Assembly: GCA_019594055.1 (NCBI GenBank)
Contig: JAFDTY010000004.1
Span: 1-44,573 of the forward strand
Direction: 5' to 3'
Source: Candidatus Haladaptatiplasma halalkaliphilum
GTDB taxonomy: Archaea; Thermoplasmatota; Thermoplasmata; Halarchaeoplasmatales; Halarchaeoplasmataceae
DNA: 44,573 nucleotides
A program made the translations under genes and the position numbers. Under the pieces are notes generated by a model that made no database searches, was not told the origin of the DNA, and saw only the letters and a list, made by a program, of their open reading frames with translations. Of this stretch, positions 20,019 through 30,340 are shown piece after piece. Position 1 is the stretch's first letter. The number at the start of each line of letters is the position of its first letter.

Positions 20019-20498
20019 CTACTCGAATTGATGGTCGTATTCTCCCATATCCAGTGCCCTCTGGGCGTCTTGCGGTGACTTTCCATCAACTGTTATACCC
20101 ATGGACACACATGTACCCAATACCTCTTTTACCTTTGCCTTGAGTGTGTTGCCCAGCAGGTCGTCCGCCTTCATCTCGGCGATCTCCTTCGCCTGCGGTA
20201 TGCTGAGGTCGGCCACCTTGTGGCTCGACGGGCTGCCACTGCCCTTGGCTATACCCAGCTTTTCAAGTATAAGGGCCGATGTGGGGGGTATTCCCACCTT
20301 GATATCGTATTTCTTCGTGGTGGTGTCTATGTTTATGGTTACGGGAACCTTCATCCCCCTGAACTTTTCCGTTCTCTCGTTAACTGCATTGATGATATCC
20401 ATCATGTTCACCTGAAGGGGACCCAGTAACGGTCCCAGGGGCGGTCCGGCGCTGGCCGCTCCGCCATCAACAAGTGCCTCTATCGTCTCCGTTGGCAT
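20019..20498 (-). CDS. rpl11: Ribosomal protein L11
   Basis: ALVDGGAASAGPPLGPLLGPLQVNMMDIINAVNERT. Confidence 0.96.
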   Translation of the reverse strand: MPTETIEALVDGGAASAGPPLGPLLGPLQVNMMDIINAVNERTEKFRGMKVPVTINIDTTTKKYDIKVGIPPTSALILEKLGIAKGSGSPSSHKVADLSIPQAKEIAEMKADDLLGNTLKAKVKEVLGTCVSMGITVDGKSPQDAQRALDMGEYDHQFE

Positions 20499-20517
20499 TT
20501 TTGTTCAACTCCTATCG

Positions 20518-21438
20518 TTATCTTTTCTTTTCTTTTTCCAGTACCCTCACATGGTCACCCCTGACCGTAACGGGTATGGGAACGGTGGCCTCGAATAGCT
20601 CCACGGTTATCTCATCGTTGGACGCGTCTATCTTGATCACCCTTGCCTTCTCGCTCTTGAAGGGACCCGCGGAGAGTTCGACGATGTCTCCCTCGGCGAT
20701 ACCCTCCACGGCGAGCTTGGGAGTCAGGAAGTGTTCTATCTCGTCTATGCTGCTCTCTCCCGCAACCACACCCCTCACCTTTCGCATACCGCCGATGGCC
20801 TCCTCTATCAGCACCGGGCTCATCACCTCCAGGAATATGTAACCCTTTACGGGTTTCGGGCTCAGTATGGAATATATACCGAGGTTCCGTCTTTTTGCCA
20901 TACCTGCGAGGTAATCCGCTATGTTCTTCTCCTGCCCTATCTGAGTCTTCACGGCGATGACCGTAGGCTTCGCCGTGGTTATCAATGTTATGGAATCGGA
21001 TAGGAACTGGTCCCTGATGGAGGTGGCGTCCATAACTATCTCGAATCGTTCACCGTAGATGGCCCCCGGCGGGGGGTTCACCGTGATCCGGACCTTCTCG
21101 TGTTTTCCGCTGGCCACGGAAAGCTCCATTGTGAAGGAATCGTCTCTGTCCGATGGTGTCTTCTCACCGTTAACGTAGGTATCCCAGACCATCTGGTTTT
21201 CACCTTCAGTGTTGTACAGGAACTTCAACACAAGCCTTATGTCCTGGTCCACCGAGGTCTCGTTTATGACCTTTACCTCGTAGGATGCGTCCTGTTTTGT
21301 GGATACCATCTCGTGCTTGCTGTTGGCGTCGAGACGGATACCACCGTATTTCTTTTCAACCTCGGGCTTGGCCTCTTCCTTCCGCTCCTTCCTTATCTCT
21401 TCCTCGATAAAATCCTCAAGTAGACCCATTATCATCAC
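20518..21438 (-). CDS. spt5: Spt5/NusG transcription elongation factor with about 150-aa N-terminal extension
   Basis: C-terminal NGN-KOW (VIAVKTQIGQEKNIADYLAG...GYIFLEV...IAEGDIVELSAGPFKSEKARVIKI) after a beta-rich extension. Confidence 0.92.
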   Translation of the reverse strand: MMIMGLLEDFIEEEIRKERKEEAKPEVEKKYGGIRLDANSKHEMVSTKQDASYEVKVINETSVDQDIRLVLKFLYNTEGENQMVWDTYVNGEKTPSDRDDSFTMELSVASGKHEKVRITVNPPPGAIYGERFEIVMDATSIRDQFLSDSITLITTAKPTVIAVKTQIGQEKNIADYLAGMAKRRNLGIYSILSPKPVKGYIFLEVMSPVLIEEAIGGMRKVRGVVAGESSIDEIEHFLTPKLAVEGIAEGDIVELSAGPFKSEKARVIKIDASNDEITVELFEATVPIPVTVRGDHVRVLEKEKKR

Positions 21439-21444
21439 ACCTCG

Positions 21445-21678
21445 TCAGACATAAAAGGACAGATACTTGGGAACATTGGCGAAAAGCCAGTAGATAAGGA
21501 AACCGACGCCACCTATGAGCAAGATACCCAGGAGGCAGATGGAAATGGTCTTCTTGTACTCCTCGGAATCCGGCTTTCGTGCCATCTTCAGGATACGACC
21601 GTACTTGCCCTTTCCGATCCTGCCGGCCCTTTCCTCTATCCTTCGCTGTACCTTCCAGGTTCTCTCCAATATATCCAT
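21445..21678 (-). CDS. secE: Preprotein translocase subunit SecE (Sec61-gamma)
   Basis: Single C-terminal TM after amphipathic region RKPDSEEYKKTISICLLGILLIGGVGFLIYWLF; ftsZ-secE-spt5-rpl11 order. Confidence 0.88.
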   Translation of the reverse strand: MDILERTWKVQRRIEERAGRIGKGKYGRILKMARKPDSEEYKKTISICLLGILLIGGVGFLIYWLFANVPKYLSFYV

Positions 21679-21688
21679 ATACCAGACC

Positions 21689-22795
21689 TCATGCGACCGT
21701 CTGTATCCCCTGTCTGCTCAGGGTAGATTCCCGGCCGAATATCTGTTTCGATTTCACACCGGTTATGACCACCATCACCCTCATTGATTTCTCGAGGGTG
21801 GGCTCCACCGAAGCACCCCAGATGATCCTTGCGTTATCGCCTATCTTGCTCTCAACTATCTCTGCCACCTTCTCTGCCTCGGATATGGTCATGTCATTGC
21901 CACCGACCACGTTAACAAGGGCCGCATTGGCTTGACTTATATCAACTTCCAGCAGAGGTGAGTTAATGGCCTCCTCTATGGCCTTCTCGGCCCTGTTCTC
22001 CGAATCGTCCTCGCCCATACCTATCATGGCAACCCCGGCACCTTCCATCACCGTCTTGAGATCGTTGAAGTCGAGGTTGACCAGTCCCGGCTTGGTGACT
22101 ATCTCCGTGATGCCCTTTATGGAGCGTGTGAGTACCTCGTCCGCCACCTTGAAGGCCTTGTTGATGGAAAGTCTCGGTACCAGCTCCAGCAACCTGTCGT
22201 TGGGTATGGTTATGACGGTATCCGCAACAGTTTTCAACCGTCCCAGCCCCCACTGGGCGTTCTCCATCCTCGAGCCGCCCTCGGCCTTGAAGGGGGTTGT
22301 GCATACGGCAACCGTCAGGGCTCCCTGGTTCTTGGCTATCTCCGCGATGACGGGTGCGGCACCGGTACCGGTACCTCCGCCGAGTCCGCAGGTGACGAAA
22401 ACCAGGTCGGTACCCTCCAGGAGGGCCGATATGTCTTCCCTCGCCTCATCGGCGGCTTCTGCACCCACCTGGGGCAGTGCACCTGCGCCCAGACCCCGGG
22501 TTTTTCTCTTCCCCAGCAGTATCTTCCTCTGTGCATGAACGGTGAGGAGATGCTGGGCATCGGTGTTCGCGGCTATCAGCTTGGCGCCAAGGATTCCTTC
22601 ATTGGACATCCTGTCAATGGTATTGGAGCCACCTCCACCCACACCGATTATCTTTATATCGGTCTTCAGGCTGGAAAGTATCTCCTGCAGTTCCAGGTCA
22701 TCGGCAGATAGGTCACGCACATCTCGTACCTTCTCTTCCCTAGGCCGGCGGGTCGTTGTACGTGATAGGGCTTCTTCCACAATCGAGTCCATCAA
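21689..22795 (-). CDS. ftsZ: Cell division protein FtsZ
   Basis: [35 protein letters not shown]. Confidence 0.98.
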   Translation of the reverse strand: MMDSIVEEALSRTTTRRPREEKVRDVRDLSADDLELQEILSSLKTDIKIIGVGGGGSNTIDRMSNEGILGAKLIAANTDAQHLLTVHAQRKILLGKRKTRGLGAGALPQVGAEAADEAREDISALLEGTDLVFVTCGLGGGTGTGAAPVIAEIAKNQGALTVAVCTTPFKAEGGSRMENAQWGLGRLKTVADTVITIPNDRLLELVPRLSINKAFKVADEVLTRSIKGITEIVTKPGLVNLDFNDLKTVMEGAGVAMIGMGEDDSENRAEKAIEEAINSPLLEVDISQANAALVNVVGGNDMTISEAEKVAEIVESKIGDNARIIWGASVEPTLEKSMRVMVVITGVKSKQIFGRESTLSRQGIQTVA

Positions 22796-22927
22796 TATAC
22801 ACTCCGTAAATAATTATTCGATAACTGTAAACATTTACCTATATATAAAACATTTGCCCGCAAAATGTCAAAAACCGCCTTTTCAACGCCTTCCGGGTCC
22901 GACGAATGTTTTATAAATGAAAAGAGA

Positions 22928-25690
22928 ATGGTTCCCATGATGTTCAAGGAAGAGTACAATATCGACTTCTTCGAGGAAAGAGGATTCGTGCGAAAACGTT
23001 GCACGGGATGCGGCGAGGCTTTCTGGACCCTTGACGGAGAGATGGAAACGTGCCAGGACACACCCTGCACGAGATTCGATTTCATCGGTAGCCCGCCCAC
23101 CGACAGGCGGCTCACCGTTCCGGAGATGAGGAGATACTTTCTTGATTTTTTCAGCGAAAGGGGTCATGTACCCCTGGAGAGGTACCCCGTGGTCGCCAGA
23201 TGGAGGGATGATGTGTTTCTGGTCCACGCGAGCATCTACGATTTCCAGCCCCATGCCACCTCTGGCCTCGTTAAACCTCCGGCAAATCCACTGGTTATTT
23301 CACAACCCTGCATACGCATGCCCGACCTGGATGACGTGGGCCGTACGGGGAAGCACATGACCAGCTTCGAGATGATGGGACACCACGCCTTCAATTCCAG
23401 TGACGAGTACGTTTACTGGAAGGACGAAACGGTGAGGTACTGCCACGAGATGCTCGTGTCCCTGGGTGTGGACGAGGGGTTGATCGCCTACAAGGAACAC
23501 CCGTGGATAGGAGGGGGTAACGCCGGGCCGTCACTGGAGGTGAACGTTTGCGGACTGGAGATAGCCACACTGGTGTTCATGAACCTGGAAAGGCACCCCG
23601 AAGGTGAGGTCGAACTCGAGGGTGACAAGTATCGACCACTGGCCCTTAACGTGGTGGATACGGGATACGGTCTCGAACGCTGGGTGTGGATGTCAGACGG
23701 TGCCCCCACCATCTACGATTCCATATATCCCGACATAGTGCAATACATATGCGACGAGGCCGGTCTGGAGCACGACCTTGAAAGGGACGATCACAGGGTC
23801 ATGCTGGAGGAGTACACCAGGCTTGCGGGCACCTTGAAAAGGGATTTTACCCATAGGGGGCTCATGGACGAGCTGGTGGAGCGGCTCTCGGCCATGGGAT
23901 ACGAGACCCGTCGATCCGTTGCGGAGGAAAAACTCGGGGCGCTTAAATCCGTTTACACCATAGCCGACCACAGCAGGACCGTGGCCTTCATGCTATCCGA
24001 CGGTATAGTACCTTCCAACGTCGCCGAGGGTTACCTTGCCAGACTTATGATCCGGAGAACTCTGAGGCAGATAGCACGTCTGGGGGGCGATATATCGTTG
24101 AAGATGGTGGTCAAGAAACAGATGGAAAAATTCGGGGATATCATAGACACCTCCAAGGAAAAGGTTGTTTTCGAGATGCTGGACAGTGAGATCCGGGGTT
24201 ACGGGGAGACACTGGAACGGGGAAAGCGACTGGTCAAGCGCGCACTGGAAGGCTTGAAGGGAGACAATATCCCCTTGGAAAGCCTGATCGAATTCTACGA
24301 CACCCACGGGATACACCCCACGGTGGTACGGGATATGGCGGACGAGCTGGGCGTTTCGGTTGACATACCCGGGGACTTCAACGTACTTCTCGCCAGGATG
24401 CATGAAAGGACGGACATGCCGGTAGATGAGGAGGCGAGGGTTGATCACCACGTGCCGGATACGGAGATGTTGTACTACCAGGATCAACATTGTCGAACCT
24501 TCCATGCCGTCGTGCTACATTCACGTAACGGCGAGGTCATACTTGATGGGACGGGGTTCTACCCGGAGGGAGGGGGTCAGGAGGGCGATACGGGGGTGAT
24601 GGAGAGTGACGGACGTACCTTCAAGGTAATAAACGTGAGGAAGGAAGGGGGTGTTATCATACATGAAACCGAGGGAGACATACCCGTGGGGAAGACCGTT
24701 CAAGGCCGCATAGACGGGGAGAGGCGAGAGGCCATGACGAGGCATCACACCGCAACCCACATAATCATCAGCTGCGCACGGAGGGTCCTGGGGGACCACA
24801 TATGGCAGCGAGGTGCCCACAAAAGCCCCGAGAACGCCCGGTTGGACATATCCCATTACAAGCGTATCACCAGGGCGCAACTGAAGGAGATAGAGAGGAT
24901 GGCCAACGTGCTCGTACTCCGGGATATACCGGTTCACACGGAAAACCTTTCACGTGACGACGCCGAGGAGCGTTTCGGATTCGAACTTTACCAGGGAGGG
25001 GTTCCCGCCAGTGACGTGATACGGGTGGTCCACATCACCGATGTGCGGGACTACGACGCCCAGGCCTGCGGCGGAACCCATGTTGATCGTACGTCGGAGA
25101 TCGGGGCCATCAAGATACTGGGTTCCCAGAGGATACAGGACGGTGTCGAGCGCTTGACCTTCACCGCCGGTATGGCCGCCGTGGAATACGTACAGCACAT
25201 GGAGGACCTGCTGATAAAAACAGGTGATATTCTTTCAGTCGATATCGAGAGGGTACCGGAAACCGCCAGGCGCTTTTTCCGGGAGTGGAAGGACCGGGGC
25301 AAGGAACTGGAGAAACTAAAGGGGTACAGGGCCATGGCCATGGCCCACGAGCTGCTACCCGGAGAGGTGGAAAGAGATGTGGAGTTCGTTACCGCCGTGC
25401 TGGATGATATGGATACCCGGGAGATGCTGGCCCTGGCGGAAGATATCACATCCGGTGAAGGAAGGGTGGTGCTGCTGGCTTCCCTTTGCCATGGGGTGCA
25501 GTTGGTGTTTTCCAGAAGTGACGATGTTGATATTGACATGGGTGAGGTGTTGAGGGAAGCCGCAAAGGAGATCGGCGGGAGCGGGGGTGGTACCGGTAAG
25601 ACCGCCCAGGGTGGCGGTAAGGATGCCGAAGGTGTGGAAAGAGCCCTGGTGGCTGGTAAGAATGAGGCCCTGGCAAGGTTATTACCCTAA
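22928..25690 (+). CDS. alaS: Alanyl-tRNA synthetase
   Basis: HHTATHIIISCARRVLG, CGGTHVDRTSEIG, archaeal-type N-terminus; start uncertain (ORF from 22865). Confidence 0.95.
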   Translation: MVPMMFKEEYNIDFFEERGFVRKRCTGCGEAFWTLDGEMETCQDTPCTRFDFIGSPPTDRRLTVPEMRRYFLDFFSERGHVPLERYPVVARWRDDVFLVHASIYDFQPHATSGLVKPPANPLVISQPCIRMPDLDDVGRTGKHMTSFEMMGHHAFNSSDEYVYWKDETVRYCHEMLVSLGVDEGLIAYKEHPWIGGGNAGPSLEVNVCGLEIATLVFMNLERHPEGEVELEGDKYRPLALNVVDTGYGLERWVWMSDGAPTIYDSIYPDIVQYICDEAGLEHDLERDDHRVMLEEYTRLAGTLKRDFTHRGLMDELVERLSAMGYETRRSVAEEKLGALKSVYTIADHSRTVAFMLSDGIVPSNVAEGYLARLMIRRTLRQIARLGGDISLKMVVKKQMEKFGDIIDTSKEKVVFEMLDSEIRGYGETLERGKRLVKRALEGLKGDNIPLESLIEFYDTHGIHPTVVRDMADELGVSVDIPGDFNVLLARMHERTDMPVDEEARVDHHVPDTEMLYYQDQHCRTFHAVVLHSRNGEVILDGTGFYPEGGGQEGDTGVMESDGRTFKVINVRKEGGVIIHETEGDIPVGKTVQGRIDGERREAMTRHHTATHIIISCARRVLGDHIWQRGAHKSPENARLDISHYKRITRAQLKEIERMANVLVLRDIPVHTENLSRDDAEERFGFELYQGGVPASDVIRVVHITDVRDYDAQACGGTHVDRTSEIGAIKILGSQRIQDGVERLTFTAGMAAVEYVQHMEDLLIKTGDILSVDIERVPETARRFFREWKDRGKELEKLKGYRAMAMAHELLPGEVERDVEFVTAVLDDMDTREMLALAEDITSGEGRVVLLASLCHGVQLVFSRSDDVDIDMGEVLREAAKEIGGSGGGTGKTAQGGGKDAEGVERALVAGKNEALARLLP

Positions 25691-25696
25691 ATCTGT

Positions 25697-26119
25697 TTAT
25701 TCCGTATGATCGGCGTAACCCTCCTTTTCCATATCCTCTTCGGGGATGAACCTCAGTGACGCGGAGTTGATACAGTAACGTTTACCGGTGGGCGGGGGGC
25801 CGTCGTCGAAGAGGTGACCCAGGTGTGACCCGGCGTGTTTGCTCAACACCTCGGTCCTGCTATCCAACAGGCCTTTACGGGTTACTATGTTTTCCGGCAC
25901 CAGTGGTTTCGTGAAACTGGGCCAGCCCGAGCCCGAATCGTACTTATCCTTGGAGCTGAAGAGGGGCTCGCCGGAGACCACGTCGACGTAGATACCCTCA
26001 CGTTTGTTGTTCCAGTAACGGTTCCTGAAGGGGGGTTCGGTACCCCCGTGCTGGGTTACCTCGTACTGCTCGGGAGTTAGCTCCTTTTTCAGTTCTTCCC
26101 GGGAAGGTCTTTCGTACAT
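25697..26119 (-). CDS. msrB: Peptide-methionine (R)-S-oxide reductase
   Basis: [39 protein letters not shown]. Confidence 0.95.
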   Translation of the reverse strand: MYERPSREELKKELTPEQYEVTQHGGTEPPFRNRYWNNKREGIYVDVVSGEPLFSSKDKYDSGSGWPSFTKPLVPENIVTRKGLLDSRTEVLSKHAGSHLGHLFDDGPPPTGKRYCINSASLRFIPEEDMEKEGYADHTE

Positions 26120-26123
26120 AGCA

Positions 26124-26822
26124 TCAACCCATATGTTCCAACAGCTGAGATATCTCTCTTATCTCCATATCGGGAGCGGGCCCTTCGGGGACGTCACCCC
26201 GGGGGTTTATCCAGCATGTGCGCATGCCCGCCTTCCCCGCCCCCAGTATATCCGCCCGGTAGGAATCGCCCACGTAGAGACATTTTTTTGTATGTGTTTT
26301 CATCTCGTTCGCCGCATACATAAATATTCTTTCGTCGGGCTTCCGATGACCCAGGTCTTCGGAAAAAACCATGACCTCGAAGTGGTCTTCCAACTTCAGG
26401 GTTCTCAATTTCATCAGCTGTACGTCCCTGCTTCCGTTGGAGATCAGGCCGACCCTGTGATTTTTTCGTGCTTTTTTTATCACCTTTTCACCGTCCCTGA
26501 ATCCCGCGTTCACACGGGGATAGGTATGGTAGAATACGGACGTTAATTCATCTGCAAGAGCGGTGTCCATCTTCAGTGTTTTCAAAATGCCCTCGCTCCT
26601 CTCGTGCCTGAGCTTATCCAGTGAAACGCCGTCCTTGAATGCGGCAAAGGCCTCCGCATCCGCCACGTTGAAGGCCGACACCAGGTCCTGCACGTCAACA
26701 TCGTGAAAGGGTTCGTACACCCGGGGTAGCTCCCTCATGGCCGTGATGTGGGCACGGCTCTGGTCGAAAAGGGTGCCGTCCAGATCAAAGAATATCACGT
26801 CGATATCACTCAGGTTGTCCAT
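26124..26822 (-). CDS. HAD-superfamily hydrolase
   Basis: [41 protein letters not shown]. Confidence 0.92.
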   Translation of the reverse strand: MDNLSDIDVIFFDLDGTLFDQSRAHITAMRELPRVYEPFHDVDVQDLVSAFNVADAEAFAAFKDGVSLDKLRHERSEGILKTLKMDTALADELTSVFYHTYPRVNAGFRDGEKVIKKARKNHRVGLISNGSRDVQLMKLRTLKLEDHFEVMVFSEDLGHRKPDERIFMYAANEMKTHTKKCLYVGDSYRADILGAGKAGMRTCWINPRGDVPEGPAPDMEIREISQLLEHMG

Positions 26823-26876
26823 GGCTACGTATAAAAACAGCCCGTTTTAAACGTTATGTTCTCCGGCCCGGTACCG

Positions 26877-27551
26877 TCACCGGGAGCATGTCGGGGAGGC
26901 CCGCTTCCATATCTCATACACCCGTCTGATGCCTGTTTCCGACAGCCCCAGAGTCTTAAGGTCGTCTTCCGAGGTTATGTTACCGTATCCGGACACGTAC
27001 CCGTTGACCCTGGCAACCCCGGTGGAGTCAACGAAATCCTTCATCCCGGGGTAGATACTCCTGAATGCTCTGTAGAGTGATCCGTGGGTAGATAGATGGT
27101 ACTTTTGATGATAGTCCTCGGCAATGTAAAAGTGCGAATACCGCCTAATGACGGTGTTCACAGAGGGATCTTCGTCCTTCGCCTTGAGGGCCAGGGCCTC
27201 CTGTTCCCGGTTGTGATAGAATATCATGGAACGATACTGGACTGAGGTGGTATACGAGGTATCGTGATGGCTCATGAAAGTATTCAGTAGCTCGATGTAG
27301 TCTGTCACGCCGGGGTCGTAATCCAGCTGTACGGTTTCCGTATGCCCGCCCAGGTTACGGTACGTAGGAAAACTTTCATTTCCACCTGCATAACCCACCC
27401 TGGTCCTCACCACACCCGGTAGTGCTCCGAAGAGTGCGTCGGGACCCCAGAAGCATCCCATGGCGAAGGTGGCGGTCCTTGTTTCCCGGGGTGGGGCCCG
27501 GTCCAGTGCCGGTATGTCCCCGGTGTTCAGGGGGCGGATAGCTTTCCACAT
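26877..27551 (-). CDS. msrA: Peptide-methionine (S)-S-oxide reductase
   Basis: TATFAMGCFWGPDALFGALPGVVRTRVGYAGG; TATA-like element ~24 nt upstream of the ATG at 27551 (longer ORF to 27623 possible). Confidence 0.93.
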   Translation of the reverse strand: MWKAIRPLNTGDIPALDRAPPRETRTATFAMGCFWGPDALFGALPGVVRTRVGYAGGNESFPTYRNLGGHTETVQLDYDPGVTDYIELLNTFMSHHDTSYTTSVQYRSMIFYHNREQEALALKAKDEDPSVNTVIRRYSHFYIAEDYHQKYHLSTHGSLYRAFRSIYPGMKDFVDSTGVARVNGYVSGYGNITSEDDLKTLGLSETGIRRVYEIWKRASPTCSR

Positions 27552-27716
27552 CAGTTCATACTTGGTCCCCGGGGTATTAATAGGTTTTTGGTACGGAACC
27601 CTCGGTTGTCCGTGATCTGACATGGGGACGACGGGTATGATGTGAGGTGGTCATCACGCGTGTTCGAGATGCCATAATTTATATCAAAGTAGTACATTGG
27701 TGAACACCGTGGTAAT

Positions 27717-28547
27717 ATGGTAAGAATCTTCGGATCCGTAAGGAATGCTCTGACCATTGAATGGTACCGTTTTACCGAGATGACCTTGACACTGGACGAG
27801 GAGATATATGTTCTCGGAACGGCGGCACCCTGCAGGGATAGGAACACGAGGGCTTCAAAAGATCTGATGGTGAGGGCAGCCAAGAGAAAAAATTCCATGC
27901 TTTTGACCGATATGTCGGCAGGGGATATTTTCCGGACCCCCGTGGTGATCAGACACCTGATAGTAAGCATTCTGTTTTTCCTGATATTTTCCAGCATCAT
28001 ATTCATAGCAGTATCAAATTATGAGAGTGCACAAGAAGGGTTTTTGATGTACATGATACTATTTATTGCCGCCGTATCATTAATAGCTTTGATTCCTGCC
28101 TATGGAAACCTGAGGTGGGCGTTATCGTCAAAGAGAAGAAAGATGCCCGATATATATTCCATGGAGCCCGGCCCGGTCAAAGTGAAGGGGGTAGCTAAGC
28201 CGGTGGACGATATCACCGTGATATCCCCCTTCACCGGAAAAAGATGCCTGGCTTATACGGCAACCGTGGAAAGGCTCGTAGGGAGACGTGGATTGGTATA
28301 TACTGGGAGACCCTCGATCACCGGTTGGGCTAAAATAGCTACCTTCAGATACTGTCCGAAATTCTACATCGAAAATTATACCGGGAGGATACCCGTTAAC
28401 CCCATGGGAGCGGTAATACTCTCAAAAAACGTATTTCAGCTAAAAACCAGCAATCTGAAAGAAACTCCGAAGAATGTCCAGAAACTTTTGAGGAAGGGCA
28501 TGGTTAATGGTATCCGCTGGAGGGAAGACCGTAAAAGGGGATATTGA
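27717..28547 (+). CDS. Two-TM membrane protein with C-terminal GIDE/MULAN-like domain
   Basis: Two TM helices then PGPVKVKGVAKPVDDITVISPFTGKRCLAYTATVER, resembling the GIDE domain; no RING. Confidence 0.55.
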   Translation: MVRIFGSVRNALTIEWYRFTEMTLTLDEEIYVLGTAAPCRDRNTRASKDLMVRAAKRKNSMLLTDMSAGDIFRTPVVIRHLIVSILFFLIFSSIIFIAVSNYESAQEGFLMYMILFIAAVSLIALIPAYGNLRWALSSKRRKMPDIYSMEPGPVKVKGVAKPVDDITVISPFTGKRCLAYTATVERLVGRRGLVYTGRPSITGWAKIATFRYCPKFYIENYTGRIPVNPMGAVILSKNVFQLKTSNLKETPKNVQKLLRKGMVNGIRWREDRKRGY

Positions 28548-28630
28548 CAGGGATAGGTGCTATTTTCTTAGGATCAAAGCATCTCGGGGAACTACGGTAT
28601 CGTGGACACAACACCGCCTGGGGAGGAATT

Positions 28631-28664
28631 ACCCCAGGGGGATATCTCGATAGGGAGCATGTAT
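28631..28664. repeat. 34-bp perfect direct repeat, intergenic copy
   Basis: accccagggggatatctcgatagggagcatgtat, identical to 29338-29371 inside the GNAT gene. Confidence 0.9.
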
Positions 28665-28776
28665 CACCCGAACAGCCTGTGGTCGACGGGATGGATACCC
28701 CTCCGTCCCCCGAGGATAGTCGGTAAGAACCTTCACAACGGAGTCATTACCCTCTTGCCATAAAAAAGCGGTGTTT

Positions 28777-29565
28777 TCAAATCTCCCTGTCGATGGCCTC
28801 CCGTATCCCGTCTTCGGGTGCTTCGTACCCCCAATATATCTCTTTACCGTTCACGTATATCCCCCTGTAGATGCCGTGTTCCAGGAGGTCGTCCCTGTCA
28901 TCCACACGGTGCTCATTCAACAATACTAATTCACCGTATCCTTCCACTACCCTTCTTACCCTGTTTGCCTCGATCACACTGGTCTGACAGAAGGTGTTCC
29001 AGAACAGGTCCACAACCACCTTCCCCTCTGCGGGTTCGTATATGTAATTACCATCCGGGAAGTCTACCTTTACCTGGGAACCGTCCAGGGACTTCAGCAT
29101 CAAGGCCTCGGTCAAACCTCCTTCGATGTTCCTGCTCCTGACAGCTTCAAATCCGCATCTCTCGAAGAACTCTCCGGGCATGAAGAAGAACTTCGGGGTA
29201 TATGCCATGGTCAAAATACCTTTCATTCCCTGTTCCACGGCCACTTTTACGGCTGAATCCATCAGTGCTCTTCCCACCCCCCGACCCCTAACGTCGGAGA
29301 CCAGGCACGGTACGAACAGTAAATCCTCGCCTAGAGGACCCCAGGGGGATATCTCGATAGGGAGCATGTATACGAAACCCACATGTTTTCCGTCAAGAAT
29401 AGCCACCTTTATTCGCAGTCCTCTCTTGTACATGTCCCTGAACCAATCGTTTCGTATCCCGGAACAAATATCGGTCTCACGGGATTCATGGACATGGGTA
29501 CAGGTACCCACGTAATACGCGTCTTGCTCGTCCATATCCTTTATGATCAGTTCATTTGATACCAT
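28777..29565 (-). CDS. GNAT-family N-acetyltransferase
   Basis: LVSDVRGRGVGRALMDSAVKVAVEQGMKGILTMA. Confidence 0.82.
   Translation of the reverse strand: MVSNELIIKDMDEQDAYYVGTCTHVHESRETDICSGIRNDWFRDMYKRGLRIKVAILDGKHVGFVYMLPIEISPWGPLGEDLLFVPCLVSDVRGRGVGRALMDSAVKVAVEQGMKGILTMAYTPKFFFMPGEFFERCGFEAVRSRNIEGGLTEALMLKSLDGSQVKVDFPDGNYIYEPAEGKVVVDLFWNTFCQTSVIEANRVRRVVEGYGELVLLNEHRVDDRDDLLEHGIYRGIYVNGKEIYWGYEAPEDGIREAIDREI
29338..29371. repeat. 34-bp perfect direct repeat, genic copy (GNAT)
   Basis: Same 34-mer; encodes YMLPIEISPWG on the minus strand. Confidence 0.9.
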
Positions 29566-29684
29566 GTTTTCGAACCTTTTTACTTCGAATCCCTATCCGC
29601 CCTATATATGTTTTTATGGACCACGGAATAGTGTGGCTTTACCAAAATTCTAAAAACTCCCGTTGGTATACCGTGAGGATATCA

Positions 29685-29888
29685 ATGGATTTCGACCAGG
29701 AACTGGACCGAAGGGGAACGTGCTGTGCCAAATGGGACTGTATGGAAGAATATTACGGTAGGGAAGACCTGCTGCCCATGTGGGAGGCGGACTCCGACTG
29801 GAAGACCTGCCGGGCCATAACGGAGGCCCTGGGGAAAAGGGTGGAACACGAAAGTGCGTTGCTGTACGGGAGAAAGGTGATGGGATGA
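29685..29888 (+). pseudogene. Truncated N-terminus of MalY/PatB-type PLP-dependent C-S lyase
   Basis: MDFDQELDRRGTCCAKWDCMEEYYGREDLLPMWEADSDWKTCRAITEALGKRVEHE, matching the first ~60 residues of the family, then stops at 67 aa. Confidence 0.7.
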
Positions 29889-30253
29889 GGAGGACCTCTG
29901 ACGTGTTTTTTTCCTACAGCCTCTGGAGGTTGTTTTCGTTTGGTATAGGTGCCATCTTCTTCGGTATAATATCCATCGCCCTGTGGATATGGTTCGGGGA
30001 CCCGCTCCCCATGTTTTTTGGCATACCGATGTTCGTGATAGGCACCATTACATTATACTTCGCCCACAAGATTTATGAAGAATCGGAAGAAAGTAAAAAT
30101 TACGTGAGAAGTGATCATATGATAGGCTCTTTCAGACCACACCGGGATATGGTCTGCCCGAAGTGCGGGGGTGAGAAGATGGCCGTATATCACGACCGCT
30201 CGGGTAAATGCAGGGATTGCGGTTACCTAACGGGAGATCACGGTAAGAGGTGA
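29885..30253 (+). CDS. Small two-TM protein with C-terminal zinc ribbon
   Basis: Two TM helices, then CPKCGGEKMAVYHDRSGKCRDCG; ATGA overlap with upstream remnant. Confidence 0.65.
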   Translation: MRRTSDVFFSYSLWRLFSFGIGAIFFGIISIALWIWFGDPLPMFFGIPMFVIGTITLYFAHKIYEESEESKNYVRSDHMIGSFRPHRDMVCPKCGGEKMAVYHDRSGKCRDCGYLTGDHGKR

Positions 30254-30340
30254 ACCCAAAGAATATTTTGAAAAAAACCAATAAAGCTCGAAAAAACTCT
30301 TGTCCTTCAAACCCTTTTTGGAAAGGTTAATCGAAATCCT

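Noticed and set aside
28544-28726. 60-aa plus-strand ORF downstream of the GIDE-like gene
   Set aside because: Non-ATG start, no family resemblance, and it includes the 34-bp repeat read in a non-coding orientation.
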